From: Micromonospora foliorum
Lineage (GTDB): Bacteria; Actinomycetota; Actinomycetes; Mycobacteriales; Micromonosporaceae
Assembly (NCBI RefSeq): GCF_022229015.1
Contig: NZ_JAKKFF010000067.1
Location: 1 to 35,846 of the forward strand
Direction: 5' to 3'
Length of the DNA: 35,846 nt
The notes under the pieces were generated by a model. That model made no database searches, was not told where the DNA came from, and saw nothing but the letters and a program-made list of their open reading frames with translations. Both the position numbers and the translations under genes were made by a program. Below, piece after piece: positions 28,653-35,846 of this stretch. Every line of letters starts with the position of its first letter. Within the stretch, counting starts at the first letter, position 1.

Positions 28653-28671
28653 CGGATTAGTCCAAAATCCG
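28653..28671. promoter_or_regulatory. Inverted repeat upstream of the DUF4331 gene
   Basis: CGGATT-AGTCCAA-AATCCG in an AT-richer patch 20 bases before the DUF4331 ATG, next to an ACTATG/TATGTT sequence that could serve as a -10. It is a candidate operator. Confidence 0.4.
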
Positions 28672-28691
28672 GCAGTTCCGGGAGTGAGCTC

Positions 28692-29714
28692 ATGTCGCAC
28701 CACCTCGATACCCCGCTGGCCGCCCAGGGCGGACAGTTGTACATCGACGACCTGTACGTCTTCAACGGTGACCGGGCCACGGTGTTCGTGATGGACGTCA
28801 ACAGCTCGGTGACCAAGGCCGACATCAAGCGCGGTTTCCACGCCGAGGCGCGCTACGAGATCAAGATTCATATCAATGGCACCGAGGTGGAGGACCTCAC
28901 CTACCGGTTCGCCTTCGGCGAGCCGGACGGCGACGCCCGGCAGGCCCTCCAGTTGTACGAGCTCACCGGAGCCGACGCCCGCGACGACGCCGCGATGGGC
29001 ACCCCGATCGCCGAGGGGCGCACCGGCGAGGTGACCACCGGCGGCAACGTCCGGATCTGGGCCGGCCGGATCACCGACCCCTTCTTCGTCGACCTCGACG
29101 AACTCGCCACCATCAACGGCGCGGTCAAGAACGGTTCGCGGGTGGACCGCTCGGCGTGGCGGGTCGACCAGGCCAAGAACAGCTTCGCCGGCACCACCGT
29201 CGAGTCGATCGTCCTTGAGGTCTCCCACGACGAGCCACTGCTGCGCGACGGCACCGAGATCGGCGTGTGGTGTCGCACCATGCTGGCCACCGACGCCGGC
29301 GGTTGGCGCCAGATCAACCGCGCCGGCCACCCGATGATGTGGCCGATCTTCTGGCCCCACGACACCGACTTCTCGGACCCCGCCAACTTCCGGCACCCCA
29401 GCAACGACCTCACCGAAGGCGGCGAGGAGATCGCGAACGCGGTCGCCGGGGTGGTCAAGGCGAACGGCACCGCGCCGGACCCACAGGCGTACGGCTGGAG
29501 CGTCGCCCGGCAGCTCTACCCCGACCTGCTGTCCTACAAGGTCGGCACGGCGGCGAACTTCGGCTTCGCGGTCCGCAACGGGCGCAGCCTGGCGGACAAC
29601 GCACCCGAGGTGATGTTCTCCCTGGTCCTCAACACCGGCACCACGGCCGGTCTCACCTCGGAGGTCACCAAGGCCGCCCGAGCCGCCTCGTTCCCGTACG
29701 TGGTCCCGGCCTGA
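28692..29714 (+). CDS. DUF4331 family protein
   Basis: A 340-residue protein recognisable as DUF4331 by its opening MSHHLDTPLAAQGGQLYIDD and DLYVFNGDRATVFVMDVN, and by later ITDPFFVDLDEL and HPMMWPIFWP segments. There is no signal peptide here, although many DUF4331 proteins in other bacteria are exported. The fold is expected to be beta-rich. No biochemical role is established as far as I know. The ATG at 28692 was chosen because the family conserves this N-terminus and GGGAG lies upstream. It is convergent with the GNAT gene, with only eight bases between the stops, where a small bulged hairpin (29700-29722) could stop both transcripts. Confidence 0.88.
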   Translation: MSHHLDTPLAAQGGQLYIDDLYVFNGDRATVFVMDVNSSVTKADIKRGFHAEARYEIKIHINGTEVEDLTYRFAFGEPDGDARQALQLYELTGADARDDAAMGTPIAEGRTGEVTTGGNVRIWAGRITDPFFVDLDELATINGAVKNGSRVDRSAWRVDQAKNSFAGTTVESIVLEVSHDEPLLRDGTEIGVWCRTMLATDAGGWRQINRAGHPMMWPIFWPHDTDFSDPANFRHPSNDLTEGGEEIANAVAGVVKANGTAPDPQAYGWSVARQLYPDLLSYKVGTAANFGFAVRNGRSLADNAPEVMFSLVLNTGTTAGLTSEVTKAARAASFPYVVPA

Positions 29715-29722
29715 CGGGCCAC

Positions 29723-30676
29723 CTACGCGTCGCGACGGAGCAGACTCCAGTAGCCCACGCTCGGCCGCATGCCGAAGGCCCGGTTTGCCCGCAGGATCGG
29801 CTCGTTGCCGTCGTCGTTGTGGGTGGTCACCGCCGACGCACCCGAGCGGCACGCCTGATCGAGGGCGGCGGCCTTCAGAGCCGTCGCCACGCCCCGACCG
29901 CGCCGGTCCACGGTCACGCCGGTGTAGACGGTGTACCAGTCACCGCTGCCCGCCTGCGGGGTGACCACAGTCAAACCCCACAACGGCGTGCCGGGGGCAT
30001 CGAGCGACTCGGCCACCAGCACGGTCGCCTCGTCCGGAATGACCTGACGGGCGTGCGCGAGGTCGACCTGCTGGCCCTCGGCACCCGGCACTGGCAGGCC
30101 CGGCAGCGTACGACCGATGCACTCGACGATCGCGGCTTCCTCGGCCTTCAGGTCGGCGACGCGGACCCGCACGCCGGCGGCATCGGCGGTGCGGGTCGCC
30201 CGCTCGGCGAGTTCGTCGCCGCGCCCGAGGAGGTCGAACCGCCAGCCGACGCTGTGGCGCGTGACCACCAGGCCGTACCGCTGCGCGAAGCGCCGACCAC
30301 CGTCGAGGTCATCGCGGACCGCGCTGGTCACCACGTGCGCGGGGCCGAGGTGATGCTCCGCCCAGCCGGCCAGGTCCGCCGCCAGGGCGGTGCCGACACC
30401 GCGCCCACGATCGGCTTCCGCGACGGCAACCAGCGCGGAGACCGTACCCGGAAACGCCGGCTCAGCGGCGAGCTTGCCGACGCCGACGACCACTCCTGAG
30501 CGCTCGGCCACGACGGCATGGTGCATCTCGCCGGGTTCCGCAGCGGTCAACTGGGCGAGTAGCCGGTGCCGCTTGTCATCGCCCGCCGCGAGCACCAACA
30601 GCTCGATGGCGGCGGCGATGTCGGCCGGACGCAAGGTGCGGATCGTGGCGTCCCCCAGGGCTGGCTGCGCAGTCAC
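29723..30676 (-). CDS. Tandem GNAT N-acetyltransferase
   Basis: A 317-residue protein with two GNAT domains. The first (about 8-150) has the acetyl-CoA loop ADRGRGVGTALAADL. The second (about 160-317) has VTVDRRGRGVATALKAAAL and ends in NRAFGMRPSVGYWSLLRR. Both Arg-x-x-Gly-x-Gly/Ala loops are intact, so both sites may bind acetyl-CoA. Double-GNAT proteins of this type include mycothiol synthase (MshD). This protein has the right length for that group, but I see nothing that proves mycothiol function, and the acceptor is unknown. The GTG start at 30676 is poorly supported by a ribosome site (GAGGA very close), so the start could differ. Confidence 0.8.
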   Translation of the reverse strand: MTAQPALGDATIRTLRPADIAAAIELLVLAAGDDKRHRLLAQLTAAEPGEMHHAVVAERSGVVVGVGKLAAEPAFPGTVSALVAVAEADRGRGVGTALAADLAGWAEHHLGPAHVVTSAVRDDLDGGRRFAQRYGLVVTRHSVGWRFDLLGRGDELAERATRTADAAGVRVRVADLKAEEAAIVECIGRTLPGLPVPGAEGQQVDLAHARQVIPDEATVLVAESLDAPGTPLWGLTVVTPQAGSGDWYTVYTGVTVDRRGRGVATALKAAALDQACRSGASAVTTHNDDGNEPILRANRAFGMRPSVGYWSLLRRDA

Positions 30677-30842
30677 GTCCTCGGACGCTACCGGGGGCGA
30701 AGGTTTCTCCAGCAATGATCTTCCCCACCTCGCGCTGGTCGACGGGCGGCCTCCCAACGATCGTGCCGTTCGTCCCGAATGGGGTTTTCGTCCTAGATAT
30801 GCTCGGTCGAGACATCTGGGCGATTTCAGACAAGGAGACTCG

Positions 30843-31388
30843 ATGCGTAGAAAGATTCTCGCGGGCTTGGCCGGTATCGCCGCCGTCGTCGCGCTCGCCG
30901 GGCCGGCTGCCGCGGACACGACAGGCGACACGGTCGTGACCCTCACCGTCGACGCCGCCGGTGGCCTGTCGATCACCGTGCCGGCGACCGCGAACATCGG
31001 GAACGGCGTGGAGGGCACGACCATCTCCGGTCAGCTCGGCCCGGTCACCGTGCTGGACCAGCGCGGGGCGCTCACCCCCAACTGGACCGCCACCGTCATC
31101 TCCACCGACTTCGTCACCGGCGGTGGCTCCTCCGGGGAGACGATCCCGAACATCAACGTCCTGTACTGGTCGGGTCCCCCGACGGCGACCGCCGGCGGCG
31201 GCACCTTCACGCCGGGTCAGCCGACCGCCGCCCAACAGGTGATCATCAACGTTCCCCGCGCGGCGATGACCCACACCGGCGGCACCGGCAACAACTTCGC
31301 CACCTGGAACCCCACCCTGGTGGTGAACGTGCCCGTCGGCACCGTCCAGGGTGTCTACACGGGGACGGTGACACATTCGGTGTTCTGA
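30843..31388 (+). CDS. Secreted WxL-domain-like surface protein
   Basis: A 181-residue exported protein. Signal peptide residues 1-24 end in PAAA. The mature beta-rich domain shows the WxL-like pattern: an early Thr/Val-rich strand, then NWTATVISTDF in the middle and a C-terminal TWNPTLVVNVPVGTVQGVYTGTVTHSVF. WxL domains of Firmicutes bind the cell wall surface and are usually encoded next to DUF916 proteins, as here. The ATG has AAGGAG upstream. The next gene starts 17 bp after the stop. A TAGATAT element at 30794-30800 may be the -10 of the promoter. Partner and ligand are unknown. Confidence 0.72.
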   Translation: MRRKILAGLAGIAAVVALAGPAAADTTGDTVVTLTVDAAGGLSITVPATANIGNGVEGTTISGQLGPVTVLDQRGALTPNWTATVISTDFVTGGGSSGETIPNINVLYWSGPPTATAGGGTFTPGQPTAAQQVIINVPRAAMTHTGGTGNNFATWNPTLVVNVPVGTVQGVYTGTVTHSVF

Positions 31389-31404
31389 GCCGCTCGGCCG
31401 GCTG

Positions 31405-32388
31405 GTGCTGCTGGCCTCGGTCGCCCTCGTGGCGCTCGGGGTTTCGGCGGCACCAGCCGTTGCCGTGCGGGAGCAGCGACAGGAGTCGGCCGAGGAAGCC
31501 GCGATCAGCATCCGCATGCTGGACATCCCGGCCAGCCGGGTGCAGGACCCTCGCGCCCAGGTCTACATCGTGGATCACCTGGAGCCCGGGACGACGATCA
31601 ACCGCCGGGTCGAGGTGCGGAACACCTCCGCCGAGACGCAGAAGGTCGAGTTCTACTCGGGCGCCGCGTCGGTGGAGAACAACGCCTTCACCGTGCCCGA
31701 GGGGCGTACGGGCAACGAACTCAGCGGGTGGATCCGGCTGAAGACCGCCACGATGGAGTTGGACCCGGGCGAGCGACGACCGGTCGATGTCGAGGTCGCC
31801 GTGCCGAGGAAGGCGTCGAAGGGCGAGCGGTACGCCGCGATCTGGGCGCAGGTCACCAGCGCCAAGGAACGCAGCGGCAACGTCACCCAGATCCACCGGG
31901 TGGGCATCCGGGTCTACCTCGACGTCGGCCCGGGCGGTGAGCCGCCGACCGACTTCCGGATCGAGGGGCTGGCCGCCGAGCCCGGCACCGGCGAGTTCCC
32001 CGTGGTCACCGCGAAGGTCACCAACACCGGCGAACGCGCACTGGACATGACCGGCACGCTGTCGCTGAGGAAGGCGGCGGTCCAGGCCGGGCCGTTCAAG
32101 GTGACCAACGGCGTGACGATCCTGCCCGGCCAGACCGGTCAGGTTCGGGTCGAGGTCAACCAGGCGCTGCCCGCGGGGACCTGGGACGTACACGCGAAGC
32201 TCGCCAGCGGCACCGTGGAGCGCACCGCGACCGGGAAGATCGTCCTGCCCGTCGCGGCGCCGATGACTGTCTCGACGTCCAGCGGGCCGAGTCGGCTGGT
32301 CTACACGGTGGGCGGCATCGCCCTGCTGGTGCTGGTCACCCTCGCCGGCTGGTATCTCGTCCGCCGGCAACGGACCCAGCTGGCCTGA
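31405..32388 (+). CDS. DUF916-like (WxL-associated) membrane-anchored protein
   Basis: A 327-residue protein with an N-terminal hydrophobic stretch ending APAVA. Two Ig-like domains follow: the first includes INRRVEVRNTSAETQKVEFY and the second VVTAKVTNTGERALDMTGTL. A single transmembrane helix (about 299-319) and a basic RRQRTQ tail complete it. This matches the DUF916/DUF3324 (WxL-protein peptidoglycan-binding) architecture. The start is uncertain. The only standard start in frame is the GTG at 31405, which lacks a clear ribosome site and leaves a signal peptide without basic residues, while a stop at 31369 blocks longer readings. A start at a nonstandard codon (ATT 31375 or CTG 31402) or coupling to the upstream gene is possible. 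Confidence 0.75.
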   Translation: MLLASVALVALGVSAAPAVAVREQRQESAEEAAISIRMLDIPASRVQDPRAQVYIVDHLEPGTTINRRVEVRNTSAETQKVEFYSGAASVENNAFTVPEGRTGNELSGWIRLKTATMELDPGERRPVDVEVAVPRKASKGERYAAIWAQVTSAKERSGNVTQIHRVGIRVYLDVGPGGEPPTDFRIEGLAAEPGTGEFPVVTAKVTNTGERALDMTGTLSLRKAAVQAGPFKVTNGVTILPGQTGQVRVEVNQALPAGTWDVHAKLASGTVERTATGKIVLPVAAPMTVSTSSGPSRLVYTVGGIALLVLVTLAGWYLVRRQRTQLA

Positions 32389-32406
32389 CGTCCCCAGCCG
32401 CAGAGA

Positions 32407-32439
32407 CTGCCCGGCCGTTCCCCCGGAACGGCCGGGCAG
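32407..32439 (+). terminator. Strong hairpin terminator after the WxL/DUF916 pair
   Basis: Fifteen perfect pairs, CTGCCCGGCCGTTCC (32407-32421) with GGAACGGCCGGGCAG (32425-32439) around a CCC loop, 19 bases after the stop codon. Confidence 0.88.
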
Positions 32440-32455
32440 CAACGTCCAACCGAGT

Positions 32456-32527
32456 CGATCTTGAAGTTGTGGTGCCCGGATTGGGTGCAACCAGAATGAT
32501 TTGTCGCCCACCACAACTCCATGATCG
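32456..32527. repeat. REP-like imperfect inverted repeat
   Basis: Left arm CGATCTTGAAGTTGTGGTG (32456-32474) pairs with right arm CACCACAACTCCATGATCG (32509-32527) at 17 of 19 positions around a 34-base loop. It is noticeably less GC-rich than its surroundings and lies between convergent genes, as REP or MITE-like elements do. Its copy number elsewhere is not visible here. Confidence 0.6.
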
Positions 32528-32587
32528 GCGGGGCGGGGTGGGCAGGATCTAGATGGCGGAATGGGTCACGACCGCCACGTAGTCGCA

Positions 32588-32663
32588 GCTGAGCGCCTAA
32601 AAGCGGACCGACCCCCTCGGTCACGCCGAGGGGGTCGGTCCGCTGAGGCTGGAGGCGCTCAGC
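32588..32663 (-). terminator. Composite nested hairpin at the end of the DUF2188 gene
   Basis: Inner 19-bp perfect arms (32602-32620 and 32626-32644, starting AGCGGACCGACCCCC) with a five-base loop are enclosed by outer 11-bp arms GCTGAGCGCCT (32588-32598) and AGGCGCTCAGC (32653-32663). The outer right arm includes the stop codon of the minus-strand DUF2188 gene. Confidence 0.8.
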
Positions 32664-32889
32664 CCTCGATGTCCCGCGGGTCACGGCTGCGGGGGTAGGT
32701 GTTCTTCTCCCCAATCGTGCCGTCCTGCTTCTTGATCACGTGTTCGACGCCGCGGTCGGCCGCCATCTCACGGCCCTGGGCCTGCGCGTCGGCCTTCACG
32801 TCATGCGTGCTGCTGGCCCGCTCGTGGCCCTCCGGCTTGTTCTTCCACTGCCCGTCCTCGTGGTAGGTCTCGACGTCACCCTTGGCCAT
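32659..32889 (-). CDS. DUF2188 family small protein
   Basis: A 76-residue hydrophilic protein recognisable as DUF2188 by VETYHEDGQWKNKPEGHERA, the Ala/Gln-rich helix DVKADAQAQGREMAADRGVEH and the final IKKQDGTIGEKNTYPRSRDP. The small DUF2188 fold has no established function. The ATG at 32889 has GGGAGG upstream. It follows the M23 peptidase gene on the same strand by 74 bp and ends inside a large hairpin terminator. Confidence 0.88.
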   Translation of the reverse strand: MAKGDVETYHEDGQWKNKPEGHERASSTHDVKADAQAQGREMAADRGVEHVIKKQDGTIGEKNTYPRSRDPRDIEG

Positions 32890-32963
32890 GGCCGGCTCCC
32901 TCCCTGCGTCTGAACTGTCCCCCGAATCAGTGCCCCCGAGCAGTGCCGGGCAAACTGCGGTCC

Positions 32964-33623
32964 TCAGGAGACGGCCGGGCAGTTGTTGCTCACCCGCCGG
33001 AGGATCTGTTCGCGTTCGTCGGTGGTGATGCCCGACGGCGTACCGTCGAAGTAGGTCTCGACCTTCTCCCAGCCGCGACGCTGCTCGTAGTGCAGGTGCG
33101 GCGCGCCGGAGTTGCCGGTGCTGCCGAGCCGCCCGATCTGGTCACCCTGGGCGACCTTCTGACCGACAGTGACCAGTGGCGGTTCGAGCATGTGCAGGTA
33201 CTGCGTCTCCCACTTGCCGCCGTGGTCGATCTTCACCCAGTAGCCGCCGCCCCGCCCCCGTGGACCATCCGGGTTCTCCGGGGTGCGGCCGCCCAGCGAA
33301 CCGTTGATGCCGGCCACGGTGACCGTGCCGGCGTACGACGCGAGCACCGGCCGTCCCCACGTCTCGCCCTCGGTCGGGAAGAAGTCGACGTCGTAGTCGT
33401 CGTGACCGGGGTAGGTGCTGAGCTGCCACGTCTCGCCGCAGGTCACCGGCATCTGGAAGAGCGGACGAGGCCCCGCCGGTCGCAGCAGCGGCACCACGAC
33501 CACCGCGATGCCCAGGACGGCCGCCACCGCGACGAGCGCCAGGGCAACGCGGATGACTCGGCGTCGAGGGCGGCGGTGGGAACGGGCTCTGGTCGGGCGG
33601 CCGGTCGTCACCGGCCCGAGCAT
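32964..33623 (-). CDS. Membrane-anchored M23 (LytM-like) peptidase
   Basis: A 219-residue protein with a basic N-terminus (SHRRPRRRVIR), one transmembrane helix (about 24-47) and an extracytoplasmic M23 domain. Candidate zinc ligands are His74 and a following aspartate in GHDDYDVDFF, and the second histidine of APHLHYE (His176-Leu-His178). His144 in YLHM is the usual additional active-site histidine. The core GQKVAQGDQIGRLGSTGNSG is canonical. These enzymes cut peptidoglycan cross-bridges or act as scaffolds. The zinc site looks intact, so it is probably active. The ATG at 33623 has only a weak ribosome site, so the start is moderately certain. It is divergent from the PEP-synthase-like gene. 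Confidence 0.85.
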   Translation of the reverse strand: MLGPVTTGRPTRARSHRRPRRRVIRVALALVAVAAVLGIAVVVVPLLRPAGPRPLFQMPVTCGETWQLSTYPGHDDYDVDFFPTEGETWGRPVLASYAGTVTVAGINGSLGGRTPENPDGPRGRGGGYWVKIDHGGKWETQYLHMLEPPLVTVGQKVAQGDQIGRLGSTGNSGAPHLHYEQRRGWEKVETYFDGTPSGITTDEREQILRRVSNNCPAVS

Positions 33624-33674
33624 GGCAGATCCCGGCAACACCCCGGCCCCGAGGTCGCACCCCGCAACGGTGAC

Positions 33675-33728
33675 ATTGCAGTCGCATCGTGAAGGAGGTA
33701 CGGTCATATCCAATGCAGTTGTATTGCA
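33675..33728 (+). promoter_or_regulatory. Candidate promoter and operator of the PEP-synthase-like gene
   Basis: TTGCAG (33676-33681) and TACGGT (33699-33704) are spaced 17 bases and could be the -35 and -10. Half-sites ATTGCA (33675), AATGCA (33712) and ATTGCA (33723) form an AT-rich cluster around the predicted transcription start, suggesting a repressor site. Confidence 0.45.
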
Positions 33729-33744
33729 AAGAGAGTGGGTTGCC

Positions 33745-35846
33745 ATGCACGTGATCGCGTTGTCCGAGGTGACCGCCGCCATGACCGCCCTGGTCGGCGG
33801 CAAGGCGGCCGGGCTGGGCGAGCTGATCCGGCACGGCGAGCAGGTCCCCGACGGTTTCTGCGTCACCACCGAGGCGCACCGGCTCGGCGTCATCCCCACG
33901 GCCGACGTCGTCGCCGCGTACGAGCGGCTCGGCGCGGGCCCGGTGGCGGTCCGCTCCAGCGCCACGGCCGAGGACCTGCCGGACGCGAGCTTCGCCGGCC
34001 AGCAGGACAGCGTCCTCAACGTCACCGGCACCGCTGAGCTGATCGCCGCCATCGAGAAGTGCTGGGCTTCCCTGCACAGCGACCGCGCGACCGCGTACCG
34101 GGACGCCCGCCAGATCGACCACCGGGCGGTGCGGATGGCCGTCGTCGTGCAGCGCATGGTCCAACCCACGGTCGCGGGGGTGCTGTTCACCGCGAACCCG
34201 CTGACCGGGCGCCGCGACGAGATGGCCGTCGACGCCGCTCCGGGCCTCGGCACGACAGTGGTGGACGGCGCGACGGCCGTCGACCACTACGTCCTCGACG
34301 ACAGCACGCGCGACGAGTCCGGCTGCCTGACCGCAGGCCAGCTGGCCCGGCTACGCGCCACCGGCGAGCGGTTGCAGGCCCACTTCGGCTGCCCACAGGA
34401 CGTCGAGTGGGCGATCGACGCGGAGGACGTGCTGTGGCTCCTCCAGTCCCGGCCGATCACCAGCCTGTTCCCCGCCCCACCGCCGAGCGGCAAGCCGCTC
34501 CCCCGGGTCTACCTGGAGTTCGGGCACGTCCAGGGCATGCTGCAACCGGTCACCCCGATGGGCATGTCGACCCTGCGGACGCAGATCGCCGCGATGCTCG
34601 CCGCGCTCGGGGTGCGGGTCGAGATCGTCGACATCGGCGGTCGCCTCTACGGCGACCTGACCGACCTCGCGCGCGACCGGTCGTCCCGCAAGCGACTGGT
34701 GAAGCTCCTGGCGGTCGACTTCGGGCCACGCGCCCAGGCGGTGATGCAGCACGTGCTGGCGGATCCCCGGTTCGCCCCGACCAGCGGCGTCGCCCGGCGC
34801 GGCGGGGCATCGGGGGCCGCGTCGCTGCGGACGGCCGGCCGCGCGGTGGTGGGGATCCTGCGGGCGCTGGCCCGTCCCGAGGCCGCCCGGATCCGGATGG
34901 CCGAGGCGGTCGAGCAGCTGAGAGTACGCTCAGCCGCCCCCGCCGACCTGCGTACCGCCGCCGACCGGCTGCGTTTCGTGCAGGCCAAGGACGCCGACGC
35001 CGACGACAGCGCCGACGCGATCATGTGGCCGATCGTCGCCGGGATGCTCGCCGCCGCGCTGCCGACCGCCCTGCTCAAGGGTGTCGCCGGCCCGGACGAG
35101 ATCCACACCGTGCTGGGCGGCATGCCGCACAACGTCACCATCGAGATGGACCTGGCCCTGTGGCGGCTCGCCCAGGGGGTGGGCGACCAGCGTCAGCTTC
35201 TCCTCGACACCCCACCGACCGAGTTGGCCGCGCGCTACCTGCGCGGCACGCTGCCCGACATCGGCATGACGGCCTTCCTGGACGCCTACGGTCACCGGGG
35301 CGTCGCCGAAGTCGACCTCGGGGTGCCGCGCTGGGCGGAGGACCCCACGCCGGTCTTCGCCGCGGTCGCCAACTACCTGCGGGTCACCGATCCGCAGCAG
35401 GGCCCCGACCAGCGCTTCCAGCGGGCCGCGTCGGCGGCGGAGACAGCGCTGCGCGAGCTGGTCGCCCGAGCGCGCCGTCGGCGGCCGGTGCGGGGCAGGG
35501 TCGCCGGTTTCCTGTTGGGCCGGGCGCGGTCGTTGGCCGGCCTGCGCGAGGCCGGCAAGTTCGCCGGGTTGTACCCGCTGCGGGAGACGCGCCGTCAGCT
35601 GTTGCTCATCGGCGCCGACCTGCACGGCTCCGGGTTGCTGGACCAGCCCGACGACATCATGTTCCTGACCCTCGACGAGGTGCACAGCGTCGTACACCAG
35701 GGTGTTGATCTGCGCGACACCGTCACCTCCCGGCGGGCGGTGCACCGCCGGGAGCTGCGGCGCCCGACGGTGCCGGTGGCGCTGCTCTCCGACGGCACGG
35801 ATGTCGAGGCCGTCCTGCCGGCGGCGCCGGCCGGCGACGGGACGCT
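33745..35846 (+). CDS. PEP synthase / rifampin phosphotransferase family protein (5' part, runs off the window)
   Basis: 700 complete codons are present and the reading frame is open to the window edge. The N-terminal PPDK-type ATP-binding domain (about 1-245) shows LVGGKAAGLGELI, VPDGFCVTTEAH, VAVRSSATAEDLPDASFAGQQDSVLN and VEWAIDAEDVLWLLQSRPI. A central domain follows with AYGHRGVAEVDLGVPRW, which resembles the rifampin-binding part of Rph proteins. The C-terminal phosphohistidine domain must lie beyond the window, so catalytic competence cannot be judged. The likely chemistry is transfer of the beta-phosphate of ATP via histidine to a small molecule or pyruvate. The ATG at 33745 has AGAGAG upstream. 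The gene is divergent from the M23 peptidase gene. Confidence 0.87.
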   Translation, partial: MHVIALSEVTAAMTALVGGKAAGLGELIRHGEQVPDGFCVTTEAHRLGVIPTADVVAAYERLGAGPVAVRSSATAEDLPDASFAGQQDSVLNVTGTAELIAAIEKCWASLHSDRATAYRDARQIDHRAVRMAVVVQRMVQPTVAGVLFTANPLTGRRDEMAVDAAPGLGTTVVDGATAVDHYVLDDSTRDESGCLTAGQLARLRATGERLQAHFGCPQDVEWAIDAEDVLWLLQSRPITSLFPAPPPSGKPLPRVYLEFGHVQGMLQPVTPMGMSTLRTQIAAMLAALGVRVEIVDIGGRLYGDLTDLARDRSSRKRLVKLLAVDFGPRAQAVMQHVLADPRFAPTSGVARRGGASGAASLRTAGRAVVGILRALARPEAARIRMAEAVEQLRVRSAAPADLRTAADRLRFVQAKDADADDSADAIMWPIVAGMLAAALPTALLKGVAGPDEIHTVLGGMPHNVTIEMDLALWRLAQGVGDQRQLLLDTPPTELAARYLRGTLPDIGMTAFLDAYGHRGVAEVDLGVPRWAEDPTPVFAAVANYLRVTDPQQGPDQRFQRAASAAETALRELVARARRRRPVRGRVAGFLLGRARSLAGLREAGKFAGLYPLRETRRQLLLIGADLHGSGLLDQPDDIMFLTLDEVHSVVHQGVDLRDTVTSRRAVHRRELRRPTVPVALLSDGTDVEAVLPAAPAGDGT

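Noticed and set aside
27189..29852. Long minus-strand open frame opposite GH16 and DUF4331
   Set aside because: Both plus-strand genes have unmistakable family motifs; the antisense frame is Val/Gly/Asp-rich without domains.
33640..33745. Rifamycin-associated element (RAE) before the PEP-synthase-like gene
   Set aside because: I looked for the GC-rich inverted repeat reported upstream of rifamycin-inactivating genes and found only the AT-rich ATTGCA cluster.

Overview
The window reads as chromosomal DNA from a high-GC actinomycete, most likely a member of the Micromonosporaceae. This is an inference from the very high GC content, frequent GTG starts, strong AAGGAG-type ribosome sites, and many secreted enzymes carrying CBM13/ricin-type domains. 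I saw no tRNA, rRNA, CRISPR array, integrase or transposase. About two dozen genes fill the window, and the last one runs off the right end.

Left part (1-8.1 kb): three minus-strand genes encode a secreted beta-propeller-like protein, a nitronate monooxygenase and a membrane-tethered SRPBCC protein. Next come a plus-strand membrane protein, a secreted SGNH esterase with a CBM13 domain, and a secreted M64-type metallopeptidase.

Middle (8.1-19.9 kb): a 46-bp perfect palindrome and a six-fold array of palindromes on a 25-bp period flank a small acidic protein and an Nramp metal transporter (mntH). A YtrA-type GntR regulator is translationally coupled to an ABC exporter (ATPase plus permease). 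A secreted HExxH protease with four GYVWREA repeats follows. Then comes a minus-strand monosaccharide ABC import cassette in the order mmsA-mmsB-chvE, ending in a terminator and a ROK regulator.

Right-centre (20-26.5 kb): a zinc alcohol dehydrogenase whose 3' end is partly duplicated, a short-chain dehydrogenase lacking the catalytic tyrosine, and its divergent TetR regulator with an operator between them. An ABCG-type half-transporter then overlaps a molybdenum-cofactor-sulfurase-like PLP enzyme.

Right part (26.5-35.8 kb): a small DUF6193-like protein, a GH16 beta-glucanase with a CBM13 domain behind a LacI-type operator, a DUF4331 protein, a double-GNAT acetyltransferase, a WxL-like surface protein paired with a DUF916-like membrane protein, a REP-like inverted repeat, a DUF2188 protein, an M23 peptidase, and the 5' part of a PEP-synthase/rifampin-phosphotransferase family enzyme.

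Taken together this is an accessory-flavoured stretch. Extracellular polymer degradation and sugar uptake are prominent, and each module seems to carry its own regulator or operator. No single well-known biosynthetic or defence cluster is present. The less familiar elements are the ABCG plus MOCOS-like pair, the Tyr-less SDR/TetR pair, the WxL/DUF916 pair, and several structured repeats at gene ends.
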